Source: an uncultured Sphingomonas sp.
GTDB taxonomy: Bacteria > Pseudomonadota > Alphaproteobacteria > Sphingomonadales > Sphingomonadaceae
DNA: 64,000 nt
Assembly: GCF_913062585.1 (NCBI RefSeq)
Contig: NZ_CAJXWX010000008.1
Span: 1 to 64,000 of the forward strand
Direction of reading: 5' to 3'
This document shows positions 26,716-35,772 of this stretch, in pieces. A model generated the notes under the pieces. That model did no database searches and was not told the origin of the DNA. It saw only the letters and a program-made list of their open reading frames with translations. How positions within the stretch are numbered: the first letter of the stretch is position 1; each line of letters opens with the position of its first letter. The translations under genes and the position numbers were made by a program.

Positions 26716-26789
26716 ACGCAAATCCGCCCGCCCTTCGCCAAAGCCCCGACCCTATCGGGGTTGATGGGCGCGGGCAACGGGGGCGGCGT

Positions 26790-27221
26790 TCAGGCCCGGG
26801 CGTAGAGGCGGAAGCCGGACGGCAGCCGGGCGGGAGTCTTGCCGCCGCGGCGTTCCTCGATCACCTCGATCGCGCCCAGCAGATCGCGCGAGCCATAGGG
26901 TTTCATCAGCAGCCCCTCGGCCAGATGTTCGGCATCGTCGGGCGGGGTTCCGGTGATGAACAGGACGGGAATGTCACGCGCTCGGGCCGCATGGGCGACG
27001 TCGACGCCGCTGCCGTCCGCCAGCCGCACGTCGGCGAGGACAAGGTCGATGGCGGCACCGCTTTCGATCAGGGCAACGGCCTTGGTCGCGCGGTCGACGG
27101 TGGCGACGATTTCATAATCGGCATCGGTCAGGGCATGTTCGTTGTCGAACGCAACCAGCGGCTCGTCTTCCACGACAAGCAACCTGACCAGTTGCCGCTT
27201 CTTTCGCCCGAAGAGCCTCAT
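26790..27221 (-). CDS. Single-domain response regulator
   Basis: 143 residues, essentially one receiver domain: acidic pocket VVEDEPLV, phospho-acceptor Asp in LVLADVRLADGSG, the conserved Thr in LFITGTPP and Lys in LLMKPYGS. A short basic N-terminus (MRLFGRKKRQ) and a short C-terminal extension without DNA-binding motif. Likely a phospho-relay or protein-interaction regulator; no kinase is adjacent, so the partner is unknown. Diverges from the pseudouridine synthase gene across 110 bases. Confidence 0.88.
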   Translation of the reverse strand: MRLFGRKKRQLVRLLVVEDEPLVAFDNEHALTDADYEIVATVDRATKAVALIESGAAIDLVLADVRLADGSGVDVAHAARARDIPVLFITGTPPDDAEHLAEGLLMKPYGSRDLLGAIEVIEERRGGKTPARLPSGFRLYARA

Positions 27222-27331
27222 CCCTGTATCGACCCGTCTCGTGTGCCCCGCTCAGTATCCGTAACGCTTCATATTCGCGAAACGATGCAATTAATTTCCT
27301 TTAGGCCATAGCCTATGTATCAGCGTCGATC

Positions 27332-28621
27332 ATGACATCAGATCAACGTATCGCCAAGATGCTCGCCCGGGCGGGAGTCGCGTCGCGTCGGGAGATCGAG
27401 CGGATGATCGCCGAGGGGCGGATTGCCCTGAACGGCGTGACGATCGACACGCCAGCGACCTTGCTCTCGACGCTCGACGGCATCACCGTGGACGGCAAAC
27501 CCGTCGCCGCGCCCGAGCCGACCCGGCTGTTCCTCTATAACAAGCCCAACGGCCTGCTCGTCACCGAACGCGATCCCAAGGGGCGGCCGACCATCTATGA
27601 CCGCCTGCCCGAGGGGCTGCCGCGCCTGGTGCCGGTCGGACGGCTCGACCTCAATACCGAAGGGCTGTTGCTGCTGACCACCGATGGCGGGTTCAAGCGC
27701 CAGTTGGAGTTGCCCGCAACGGGCGTCGAGCGCACCTATCGCGCCCGCGCTTATGGCGAAATCACCCAGGCGCAGTTGGAGGAACTGATCCACGGCATCG
27801 AGATCGACGGCATCCGCTATGGCCAGATCGACGCCAATCTGGAGCGGCGGACGGGCGCCAATGTCTGGATCGAGATGACCTTGCGCGAAGGCAAGAACCG
27901 CGAGGTTCGCCGCGTGCTGGAATATCTGGGTCTGCAGGTCAGCCGCTTGATCCGGCTGCGCTATGGTCCGTTCCTGCTCGGCGACTTGCCGGTCGGCGAG
28001 ATCGGCGAGGTCAAGGGCTATGATATCGTCGAGTTCCGCCGGACGCTGGAAGGCGGCATTCCCGCCGACGCGATCAAGCCCGCCAAAGTGAAGCCCGGTT
28101 TCCGGACGCCCCCGACCCGGGCGGCCGACGATCGTCCCGCCCGGAGCGCGCCTGCTGATAGCGGCGTGCCGAAGCGGCAGGATCGCGGGGTTTCTGGGGA
28201 ACGTAGCCGGCGTGGCGATGCGCCTCATGCCCGCCCCGGGGGCAAGCCCTATGGCAAGACCCCCAGGGACGAACGGTCCGGTCCACCGCGTGAACGGCCC
28301 GTCCGCAGCGATGATCGCCCTCAGCGTCCGGCTCGCCCGCCGCACGGCGAGGCCGTCGAGCGTCCCCGCGGCGAAGCTCGTTCGCGAACCTCGAACCCTG
28401 GCGAAGCGGCGCGCGGTGGTCGTGCGCGCGATGCCAAGCCCTTTGCCAAGTCGGGCGAACGCCCGTTTCGCGACGACGATCGCCGCGATCGTCCCGCCCG
28501 ATCGCCGCGTGGCGGTCAGGCGCCGTCGGGGCGGCCGGGCGGTCCTGCCAAATCCGGTCCGCGCGGTGGCAGGCCCGGCGGCGGCGGATCGCGGCCCGGT
28601 CGACCGGGAGGGCGAGGCTGA
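27332..28621 (+). CDS. RsuA/RluB-family rRNA pseudouridine synthase with long basic tail
   Basis: 429 residues. An S4 RNA-binding domain (residues 1-60, IAKMLARAGVASRREIERM), the RsuA-family catalytic domain with the Asp in GRLDLNTEGLLLLT, and a C-terminal extension from about residue 245 to the end that is low-complexity and rich in Arg, Gly, Pro and Asp/Glu. The core resembles RluB (23S rRNA pseudouridine 2605) or RsuA; which site is modified cannot be decided. The tail has RGG-like repeats and probably adds RNA affinity. The stop overlaps the rsmD start as TGATG. Confidence 0.9.
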   Translation: MTSDQRIAKMLARAGVASRREIERMIAEGRIALNGVTIDTPATLLSTLDGITVDGKPVAAPEPTRLFLYNKPNGLLVTERDPKGRPTIYDRLPEGLPRLVPVGRLDLNTEGLLLLTTDGGFKRQLELPATGVERTYRARAYGEITQAQLEELIHGIEIDGIRYGQIDANLERRTGANVWIEMTLREGKNREVRRVLEYLGLQVSRLIRLRYGPFLLGDLPVGEIGEVKGYDIVEFRRTLEGGIPADAIKPAKVKPGFRTPPTRAADDRPARSAPADSGVPKRQDRGVSGERSRRGDAPHARPGGKPYGKTPRDERSGPPRERPVRSDDRPQRPARPPHGEAVERPRGEARSRTSNPGEAARGGRARDAKPFAKSGERPFRDDDRRDRPARSPRGGQAPSGRPGGPAKSGPRGGRPGGGGSRPGRPGGRG

Positions 28622-29157
28622 TGCGCGTCATTGCCGGACAGTGGCGGGGCCGCCCGCTGGTCGCGCCGAAGGGTGACGTGACCCGCCCTACTGCCGACCG
28701 GACGCGGGAGGCCTTGTTCTCGATGCTGACCGCGCGGCTCGGTGATTTCGAAGGGCTGGCGGTCGGCGACTTTTTCGCTGGCTCGGGCGCGTTGGGGATC
28801 GAGGCACTGTCGCGCGGCGCGGGCTCCTGCCTTTTCGTGGAGCAGGACCGGGCCGCGCTCGACGCGCTGCGGGCTAACCTCGCCAAGCTGGAGGCCGTCG
28901 GCGATGTGCGGGCAACCTCGGTCATGGCCCTCGGCCCCGCCCGCGCGCCGCTCGACCTGATCCTGATGGATCCGCCCTACGGCACGAGCGCGGGCAGCGT
29001 CGCGCTCGACAAGCTGGCGCGGCTCGGCTGGGTCGGTGCCGGCACCTGGGTCAGCATCGAGACTGCCAAGCAGGAAGAGGTCGCGGTGGCGGGCTTCACC
29101 GTCGACACCTCGCGCGTCCATGGCAAGGCGCGACTGACCCTGTTGCGTCAGGACTGA
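28621..29157 (+). CDS. rsmD: 16S rRNA (guanine(966)-N(2))-methyltransferase RsmD
   Basis: 178 residues. Starts MRVIAGQWRGRPLVAPKG, the RsmD hallmark, followed by RPTADRTREALFSML, the SAM-binding DFFAGSGALGIEALSRGA and the catalytic DPPY in LILMDPPYG. Methylates G966 of 16S rRNA during 30S assembly. Coupled to the upstream pseudouridine synthase, so the pair forms a small rRNA-modification operon. The 3' end overlaps the convergent MHS transporter by 10 bases. Confidence 0.95.
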   Translation: MRVIAGQWRGRPLVAPKGDVTRPTADRTREALFSMLTARLGDFEGLAVGDFFAGSGALGIEALSRGAGSCLFVEQDRAALDALRANLAKLEAVGDVRATSVMALGPARAPLDLILMDPPYGTSAGSVALDKLARLGWVGAGTWVSIETAKQEEVAVAGFTVDTSRVHGKARLTLLRQD

Positions 29158-30422
29158 GCGACCGCCCTGCCCCGCATCAGGGCCGATCCGGCGAGGCTGA
29201 GCAGACCCGCGGCGACCAGATAGCCGCCGACGAAGTTCAGCCCGCCACGCTCGGTCAGCGCTTGCGCGGCGATCGGGGCCAGGGCGCCGCCGATGATGCC
29301 GCCCAGGTTGAAGGTCATCGACACACCGGTATAGCGCACGCCCGCCGGAAACAGCGCGGGCAGCCAGCCACCGAGCGGGCCATAGGCGAAGCCCATCACG
29401 AACAGCGCGAGCGCCAGCCAGATAAAGACGACCGCCAGCGAGCCCGATCCCAGCATCGGCCCCATGACGATCCCGACCAGGACGCAGCCCGCGAAACCCA
29501 GCTTCAGCATGGCGGGCGCCCCGCGCCGATCCGCCATGACGCTGGAGACAATGACGCCCAGTGCCAGGAACAGGATGGCGACGAGCTGGACGCCGAGGAA
29601 CCCCTCACGCGGATAGCCGAGAACGGTGGTGCCGTATCCCAGCGCGAAGGCGGTCGCGAGGTAGAAGATCGCAAAGCATGCGATCACCCCGCTCGTTCCC
29701 GCCAGCAAGGCGCGGCCATGGTCGCGCAGCAGCGCCGCGATCGGCACGCGGGGCAGCGCGTCGCTTTCCTTGGCCTGGGCGAAATCGGGGGTTTCGGTCA
29801 GGCGCAGCCGCACCCACAGGCCCAGCATCACCAGCACCGCGCTGGCCAGGAAGGGCAGCCGCCAGCCCCAGGCACGGAACTGATCGTCGGTCAGGAGCAG
29901 GCCAAGCGTCAGGAAAAAGCCATTGGCCAGGATGAAGCCGACCGGCGCTCCCAGCGGCGGGAACATGCCCCAGGTGTTGCGCTTGCCCGGCGGCGCATTC
30001 TCGACCGCGAGCAGCGCCGCGCCGCCCCATTCGCCACCCAGCCCCAGGCCTTGTCCCAGCCGCGCCATGCAGAGCAGCAGCGGTGCGATCCACCCGGCCT
30101 GCGCATAGGTCGGCAGGAAGGCGATGGCGACGGTCGAGCCGCCCATCAGCATCAGGCTGGCGACCAGCGTCGACTTGCGTCCGACCCGGTCGCCGAAATG
30201 GCCGAACGCGACGGCACCGACCGGCCGCGCGACGAATGCGAGCCCGAAACTGGCATAGGATAGCAGCAACTGAGCCGTGGCCGACGACGACGGAAAGAAA
30301 AGCGGGCCGAACACCAAGGCGGCCGCCGTCGCATAGATATAGAAGTCATAGAACTCGACCGCCGTTCCGGTCAGGCTGGCGAGCAGGATATGACGATGCG
30401 ACACGGGCGATGCTTGGGTCAT
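29148..30422 (-). CDS. MHS-family MFS transporter
   Basis: 424 residues with twelve membrane helices. The start LASLTGTAVEFYDFYIY is the metabolite:H+ symporter (MHS) signature, and FGHFGDRVGRKSTL is the loop 2-3 motif. MHS members carry proline/betaine, alpha-ketoglutarate, citrate or shikimate. The substrate is not determinable here. It stands alone upstream of, but in line with, the phosphate transporter gene. Confidence 0.88.
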   Translation of the reverse strand: MTQASPVSHRHILLASLTGTAVEFYDFYIYATAAALVFGPLFFPSSSATAQLLLSYASFGLAFVARPVGAVAFGHFGDRVGRKSTLVASLMLMGGSTVAIAFLPTYAQAGWIAPLLLCMARLGQGLGLGGEWGGAALLAVENAPPGKRNTWGMFPPLGAPVGFILANGFFLTLGLLLTDDQFRAWGWRLPFLASAVLVMLGLWVRLRLTETPDFAQAKESDALPRVPIAALLRDHGRALLAGTSGVIACFAIFYLATAFALGYGTTVLGYPREGFLGVQLVAILFLALGVIVSSVMADRRGAPAMLKLGFAGCVLVGIVMGPMLGSGSLAVVFIWLALALFVMGFAYGPLGGWLPALFPAGVRYTGVSMTFNLGGIIGGALAPIAAQALTERGGLNFVGGYLVAAGLLSLAGSALMRGRAVAQS

Positions 30423-30481
30423 GCCCCGCTCGTGCAGAAGCGGAGCCGCGACGTAAAGCCCCCCAGCGCGATTGTCCCGAT

Positions 30482-32122
30482 TTAGCCTGCCAGCGTGCCC
30501 GCCAGATGGAGGAGCAGCCAGTAGAGCGTGCCCGACAACAGCATCGCAGCCGGAAGCGTCAGGACCCAGGCCAGGACCATGTTGCGGATCGTCCGGAACT
30601 GAAGCCCCGCGCCGTTCGCGACCGAGGCACCGGCCACGCCCGAGGTCAGGATATGGGTGGTCGATACCGGGCGGCCGATATATTCCGCGCCGAAAATGGT
30701 CGCGGCGGTCATCAATTCGGCCGCCACGCCCATGCCATAGGTCAAGTGGGTCTTCCCAATCCGCTCACCGACCGTCACCACGATCCGCTGCCAGCCGACC
30801 ATCGTGCCCAGCCCCAGGGCGAGCGCCACCGTGACCTTCACCCAGAGCGGGATGTAGCGCGTGCCGCGTTCCAACGCGCCCGCATAGCCGTTCAGCGACT
30901 CGATCTCGGAGGCGGTGAAGCGCTGCTTGGCGCTCTCGCTCTTGGTGACCATGCGGGTGGTGTCGAGCACCAGATACATGTCGTTGCGCAGATTGGGCAC
31001 GATGGCAGCGGGCACGCGGCTGAACGTACCGTAATTCTCGATCCGCTCGCCGATGTCGCGCGACAGCACGGAAAGCCCAGCATAGACCTCGAGCTTGTCG
31101 ATCGACTTGGTCCGAACGCCATCGACCACGGCGGCGCGAGCGCGATCGACCGACGGCATGTCGGGCGTGCCGTGCGCCGCATAGGCCGTCGCGGCGACCT
31201 GCGCACTGCGGACAAAGGCGGGCATCGCGCTTTCGGGCAGCGTGCGGTTCAGCGCATAGGCGGTCGGCGCGCAGCCGATCAGGATCAGCATGATCAGGCC
31301 CATGCCCTTCTGCCCGTCATTGCCGCCATGCGCGAAGCTGACCGCGGTGCAGGTGAAGATCAGAAGTGCACGGATGCCGCGCGGCGGGGGCGTGTCCCCC
31401 TCGGGCTCGCGGTACAGCCGCTTGTCGCGCAGGAAGCGCTTCATGAGGAGGAGCAGCATCAGCGCGCCGACGAAGCCGATCAGCGGACTGATCAGCAGGG
31501 CGGACAGCACCTTCTGAACCTGCGCCATGTCGACGCCCGACGTGCCGGGGATATTGGACAGCAGCTGGTTGGCCAGGCCGACGCCCAGGATGGAGCCGAT
31601 CAGGGCATGGCTGGACGAATTGGGCAGCCCCACCGCCCAGGTCGCCAGGTTCCACAGGACAGCGGCCAATAGCAACGCGAAGATCATCGCGAACCCGCCG
31701 ACCGACCCGACATGCAGCATCAGGTCGATGGGGAGCAGCGTGATGATCGAATAGGCGACCGCACCGGTCGACGTAACGACGCCCAGGAAATTGAAGAAGC
31801 CCGACCAGATGACCGCCAGGGGTGCCGGCATCGAATGGGTATAGATCACCGTCGCCACCGCATTGGCGGTGTCATGGAAACCATTCACGAACTCGAACCC
31901 CAGCGCGATCAGCAGCGCGAGGCCGAGGAATGCGAAGACGCCGATCGCCATCGGCTCGCCGACACGGGCGGTGTCGATCGCGACGCTATAGCCGGCATAG
32001 AGCAGGCCCCCGATCAAAAGGGCCCCGAACAGCCAGCGCCCCATCGGATGGAGCCCGGCATCGAGATGCGGCCCACGAACGCGGGATACGGATTGGCCAC
32101 CGGCGAGCGCATGAGAAGTCAT
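30482..32122 (-). CDS. PiT-family inorganic phosphate transporter
   Basis: 546 residues. The two PiT signature repeats are present: GFEFVNGFHDTANAVAT early, and FAHGGNDGQKGMG in the second half, plus LPNSSSHALIG and RPVSTTHILTSG. Low-affinity phosphate (metal-phosphate):H+ symport across the inner membrane. A soluble stretch of about 120 residues (roughly 310-430) separates the two membrane halves, as in the longer bacterial PiT proteins. Preceded by an UrcA gene 120 bases away; no PhoU/DUF47 partner is seen. Confidence 0.92.
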   Translation of the reverse strand: MTSHALAGGQSVSRVRGPHLDAGLHPMGRWLFGALLIGGLLYAGYSVAIDTARVGEPMAIGVFAFLGLALLIALGFEFVNGFHDTANAVATVIYTHSMPAPLAVIWSGFFNFLGVVTSTGAVAYSIITLLPIDLMLHVGSVGGFAMIFALLLAAVLWNLATWAVGLPNSSSHALIGSILGVGLANQLLSNIPGTSGVDMAQVQKVLSALLISPLIGFVGALMLLLLMKRFLRDKRLYREPEGDTPPPRGIRALLIFTCTAVSFAHGGNDGQKGMGLIMLILIGCAPTAYALNRTLPESAMPAFVRSAQVAATAYAAHGTPDMPSVDRARAAVVDGVRTKSIDKLEVYAGLSVLSRDIGERIENYGTFSRVPAAIVPNLRNDMYLVLDTTRMVTKSESAKQRFTASEIESLNGYAGALERGTRYIPLWVKVTVALALGLGTMVGWQRIVVTVGERIGKTHLTYGMGVAAELMTAATIFGAEYIGRPVSTTHILTSGVAGASVANGAGLQFRTIRNMVLAWVLTLPAAMLLSGTLYWLLLHLAGTLAG

Positions 32123-32242
32123 GATGTTCGTCCGTTGCGCTCTGGAGGTGACAATTTGATGACTGTGCGCCTGCCGATACTCGCCCGGCGCAACGCGGCC
32201 GGGCGCCCCGGATGGGGGCTCGGCCGTGCTGGCTGCCTGATC

Positions 32243-32548
32243 TTATTGATTGCTGGCCAGCGCCACCGGCTTGGCGACCAGCGCGGCGATCTTGACCGCG
32301 GCATCCGCACGCATTTCCTTGCGGCACTGCGCGACATTCGCATTGGCGATCAGGTCGCGGCTGACCGGACCGCAGGCGCGGGCAACTGCCCGGTTCAGGC
32401 GGGCGTCCAGCAGCGCGCGGTGATCGGCGCGATTCAGGTCGAGATCGCCGCGAAAGGCGGTGGCGGAGACGGGTTCACGAACCTGGGCGTGGGCGAGGAC
32501 GGGCATAAAAAGCGATGCCGCGACGGCGGCGGCCATGAAACGGTTCAT
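32243..32548 (-). CDS. UrcA family secreted small protein
   Basis: 101 residues. A signal peptide (MNRFMAAAVAASLFMPVLAHAQ, cut after AHA; here given as its cleavage motif AHAQ) followed by the UrcA pattern: DLDLNRADHRALLDARLNRAV, and a Cys pair ARACG...VAQCRKEM likely forming a disulfide. UrcA proteins are periplasmic, common in sphingomonads and Caulobacterales, and have unknown function. The 216-base gap upstream, shared with uvrD, shows no promoter I can assign. Confidence 0.85.
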   Translation of the reverse strand: MNRFMAAAVAASLFMPVLAHAQVREPVSATAFRGDLDLNRADHRALLDARLNRAVARACGPVSRDLIANANVAQCRKEMRADAAVKIAALVAKPVALASNQ

Positions 32549-32764
32549 CGGGATAGCTCCTGCAGCGGGTCGTACCCGTCACGGCATGGGTGGATGCCCG
32601 GCTGGGATCCCCTACGCTCGTCGGCACGGGCCGCTCCCTAATCCCGCCGCATGTCGCTTTCGCGTCCTGCACAAGTCTGTGTCATGACGATCCCGCAAGG
32701 AAACAATCGCGCCAGAATTTCGCGAATGGTTGCCCCGGCTGCAAACGTTCCCTAACTGTTCGCG

Positions 32765-35056
32765 ATGACCCCTGCCCCCCTCGATCCCGCCGCGCCGCCG
32801 ACCGACTACCCCTATCTGCGGAGCCTGAACCCGGCGCAGCGCGAAGCGGTGTTGACCACCGATGGCCCGGTGCTGGTGCTGGCCGGTGCGGGAACCGGCA
32901 AGACCGCGGCGCTGACCGCGCGGCTGGCGCATCTGCTTTATACGCGCAAGGCCTGGCCGTCGGAGATCCTGTCGGTCACCTTCACCAACAAGGCGGCGCG
33001 CGAGATGCGCGAGCGGGTCGGGCGGCTGGTCGGCGATGCCGTGGAGGGTATGCCGTGGCTGGGCACCTTCCATGCGATCGGCGCCAAGATGCTGCGCCGC
33101 CATGCCGAGCTGGTCGGTCTGCAGTCCAATTTTACGATCCTTGACACCGACGACCAGCTGCGGCTGCTGAAGCAATTGATCGTCGCGGCGGATATCGACG
33201 AGAAGCGCTTTCCGGCGCGCGCGCTCGGCGGTCTGATCGACGAGTGGAAGAACAAGGGGCTGGTGCCGTCCGATATCGACGCGGGCGAGGCCGAGCGTTA
33301 CGCCAACGGCCAGGGCGCGGATCTGTATCGCCAGTATCAGGAACGTCTGCGCAGCGTGAACGCCTGCGACTTCGGCGACTTGCTGTTGCACATGCTGACC
33401 ATCTTGAAGACGCACCGCGACGTGCTGGAGCATTATCAGCAGCGTTTCCGGTACATCATGGTGGACGAATATCAGGACACCAACAGCGTCCAGTATCTGT
33501 GGCTGCGCCTCCTCGCCCAGGCGCGCAAGAATATCGCCTGTGTCGGCGACGACGACCAGTCCATCTATTCCTGGCGCGGCGCACAGGTAGAGAATATCCT
33601 GCGCTTCGAACGGGACTTTCCGGGTGCCAAGGTCATCCGGCTGGAACAGAATTACCGTTCCACGCCCCACATTCTGGGTGCCGCATCCGGCGTGATCGCC
33701 AACAATGGCGGGCGGCTGGGCAAGACGCTGTGGACCGAACTGGACGTCGGCGAGAAGGTCCGCGTGCTCGGAGTCTGGGACGGACCCGAGGAAGCCCGCC
33801 GCGTCGGCGAAGAGATCGAGGCCGCGCGACGCTCGGGCACATCCTATGGCGACATCGCCATATTGGTTCGCGCGCAGCACCAGACCCGTGAGTTCGAAGA
33901 CCGCTTCATCGCGATCGGCTTGCCATACCGCATCGTCGGCGGCTTCCGCTTTTACGAGCGTGCCGAAATCCGCGATGCGCTCGCCTATCTACGGGTCGTC
34001 AACCAGCCGTCGGACGATCTGGCGTTCGAGCGGATCGTCAACGTCCCCAAGCGGGGGCTGGGCGACAAGGCGCTCGCCAAGATCCATCAACTCGCGCGGG
34101 CCGAGGATCTGCCGCTGACCATCGCCTCTGCGCGCATCTTGGACACGGACGAACTGACCCCCCAGGCGCGGCGGAGCCTGGGCAATCTGATCGGCGACAT
34201 CGCCCGCTGGCGCGATATGGCCCGCGACCTGCCGCATCCCGAACTGGCGCGGCAGATGCTGGACGAGAGCGGCTATACCGCCATGTACCAGAACGAAAAA
34301 TCGGCCGAAGCCGCAGGGCGGCTGGAGAATCTGTCCGAACTCGTTCGGGCGATGGAGGATTACGAGTCGCTCGGCGCCTTTCTGGAGCATGTCTCGCTGG
34401 TGATGGATCGCGACGGCGACCAGCGAGAGCCCGAGGTGACGATCATGACGATCCACGCCGCCAAGGGCCTGGAATTCGACACCGTCTTTCTCGCTGGCTG
34501 GGAGGAGGGGCTGTTCCCGTCCCAGCGCGCGATCGACGAGGGCGGCACGCGCAGTCTGGAGGAGGAACGGCGTCTGGCCTATGTCGCGATCACCCGGGCC
34601 CGACGAAAGGCGATCATCCTGCATGCCGCCAATCGCCGTATCTATGGCCAGTGGACGTCGAGCCTGCCGAGCCGCTTCGTCGGCGAACTGCCGCCCGAGC
34701 ATATCGATAGCGAAACCAGCATGACCGGCGGCGAGAGCCTGTGGCGTGCCAACTGGTCCGAACATGCCGATCCCTTCGCCAATGTCGCACGCGGCACCGG
34801 GCGTGGCCCCGGCTGGCAGCGCGCGGCAGGTGGGCAGAACGCCCTGCCCACCCGGCCTGCGCGCATCGTCGAGTCCCGCTCGCCGTCCGTCGGCCTGGGG
34901 CAGAAGGGCCGCGACGACCTGAGCGTGGGCGACCGGGTGTTCCACCAGAAGTTCGGTTACGGCGAAATCGCGGTGATCGAGGGCAACAAGCTGGAGATCG
35001 ATTTCGAACAAGCCGGGCGCAAGCGGGTGATGGACAGCTTCGTGACGAAGGGGTGA
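32765..35056 (+). CDS. uvrD: ATP-dependent DNA helicase UvrD/PcrA
   Basis: 763 residues of SF1A helicase. Motifs: Q-motif LNPAQREAV, Walker A AGAGTGKT at residues 40-47, Walker B VDEYQDTNSVQ, motif III DDQSIYSWRGA, motif IV EQNYRST, motif V TIHAAKGLEFD and motif VI VAITRARRK. The C-terminal ~65 residues (DRVFHQKFGYGEIAVIEGNKL) form the Tudor-like domain that binds RNA polymerase in UvrD/PcrA. Acts in nucleotide excision and mismatch repair and in backtracking of RNA polymerase. A perfect 12-bp hairpin follows the stop. Confidence 0.94.
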   Translation: MTPAPLDPAAPPTDYPYLRSLNPAQREAVLTTDGPVLVLAGAGTGKTAALTARLAHLLYTRKAWPSEILSVTFTNKAAREMRERVGRLVGDAVEGMPWLGTFHAIGAKMLRRHAELVGLQSNFTILDTDDQLRLLKQLIVAADIDEKRFPARALGGLIDEWKNKGLVPSDIDAGEAERYANGQGADLYRQYQERLRSVNACDFGDLLLHMLTILKTHRDVLEHYQQRFRYIMVDEYQDTNSVQYLWLRLLAQARKNIACVGDDDQSIYSWRGAQVENILRFERDFPGAKVIRLEQNYRSTPHILGAASGVIANNGGRLGKTLWTELDVGEKVRVLGVWDGPEEARRVGEEIEAARRSGTSYGDIAILVRAQHQTREFEDRFIAIGLPYRIVGGFRFYERAEIRDALAYLRVVNQPSDDLAFERIVNVPKRGLGDKALAKIHQLARAEDLPLTIASARILDTDELTPQARRSLGNLIGDIARWRDMARDLPHPELARQMLDESGYTAMYQNEKSAEAAGRLENLSELVRAMEDYESLGAFLEHVSLVMDRDGDQREPEVTIMTIHAAKGLEFDTVFLAGWEEGLFPSQRAIDEGGTRSLEEERRLAYVAITRARRKAIILHAANRRIYGQWTSSLPSRFVGELPPEHIDSETSMTGGESLWRANWSEHADPFANVARGTGRGPGWQRAAGGQNALPTRPARIVESRSPSVGLGQKGRDDLSVGDRVFHQKFGYGEIAVIEGNKLEIDFEQAGRKRVMDSFVTKG

Positions 35057-35057
35057 A

Positions 35058-35086
35058 GTTCCTGAACGGAAGCGCCGTTCAGGAAC
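35058..35086. terminator. Hairpin after uvrD
   Basis: A perfect 12-bp inverted repeat (GTTCCTGAACGG/CCGTTCAGGAAC) with a 5-base loop starts right at the uvrD stop. No T-run follows, so termination may be Rho-assisted, or the hairpin may protect the 3' end. A second, 7-bp hairpin (CCCGGAC/GTCCGGG) lies at 35113-35132. Confidence 0.55.
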
Positions 35087-35151
35087 CATATCAATTCGCA
35101 TCCGTATCGGTTCCCGGACCCGATTGTCCGGGCATTGGAGGGACAGGACCG

Positions 35152-35721
35152 ATGGGCGTTCGTCATCTGACCATCGTAGCAATTACCGCCGCCGTCGCCG
35201 CGACGGCCATTCCAGCAAGCGCGCAGACGGCGGCCGACGATGCGCGGTTCCGCGCGGCGCAGGCCCGGTTCGACCGCGAATATCAACTCTATCGGCAGGA
35301 AGTCGATCTGTACCAGTCGCGACGCAACCATGGCGGCTATGGTGACGACGGGTACGCGCCGCCGCCGCCTCCAGGGCCCGGGCCGGGCGGCTACCGCGTC
35401 GCGCCGCCGGTTCCGGCCGATGGCTATGACCGCAATGCCGAGCCCTATTACGACCCGGTCGGCGACTATCGCGATGGACCGCAATATCGCGAGCGCGTGC
35501 TCCAGTCGCAGGACCGCGTCTATGCCGGAACCGATGGACGCTATTATTGCCGCCGGTCGGACGGGACGACCGGCCTGATCATCGGCGGGGCCGCAGGCGG
35601 TATCCTGGGTAATCTGGTCGGGGGTCGGAGCAGCACGATCGCGACGTTGCTCGGTGCGGCTGGCGGTGCGCTGGCGGGACGGTCGATCGACCAGAACCAG
35701 AGCCAGATTCGCTGCCGCTGA
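35152..35721 (+). CDS. Secreted glycine-zipper 2TM domain protein
   Basis: 189 residues from the ATG at 35152. A signal peptide (cleavage after IPASA), a Gln/Arg/Tyr-rich stretch that may coil, a Pro/Gly linker (PPPPPGPGPGG), and a C-terminal glycine zipper, IIGGAAGGILGNLVGG followed by GAAGGALAGRSIDQ. Such proteins (Rickettsia 17-kDa antigen-like, OmpA-like glycine zipper) insert in or associate with the outer membrane. There is no lipobox cysteine at the signal end. Lone gene; a GGAAC-N16-CGTA motif at 35082-35106 could be a weak EcfG-type promoter. Confidence 0.82.
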   Translation: MGVRHLTIVAITAAVAATAIPASAQTAADDARFRAAQARFDREYQLYRQEVDLYQSRRNHGGYGDDGYAPPPPPGPGPGGYRVAPPVPADGYDRNAEPYYDPVGDYRDGPQYRERVLQSQDRVYAGTDGRYYCRRSDGTTGLIIGGAAGGILGNLVGGRSSTIATLLGAAGGALAGRSIDQNQSQIRCR

Positions 35722-35725
35722 CGAT

Positions 35726-35760
35726 AGGCGCCGCGCCGGTCTATCACCGGAGCGGCGCCT
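35726..35760. terminator. Hairpin between convergent genes
   Basis: AGGCGCCGC-G-CCGGT / ACCGG-A-GCGGCGCCT forms a 14-bp stem with one G-A mismatch and a 5-base loop (CTATC). It sits in the 50-base gap between two convergent genes and could serve both strands. There is no U-tract on either side. Confidence 0.6.
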
Positions 35761-35772
35761 TCGCGGTCTGGA

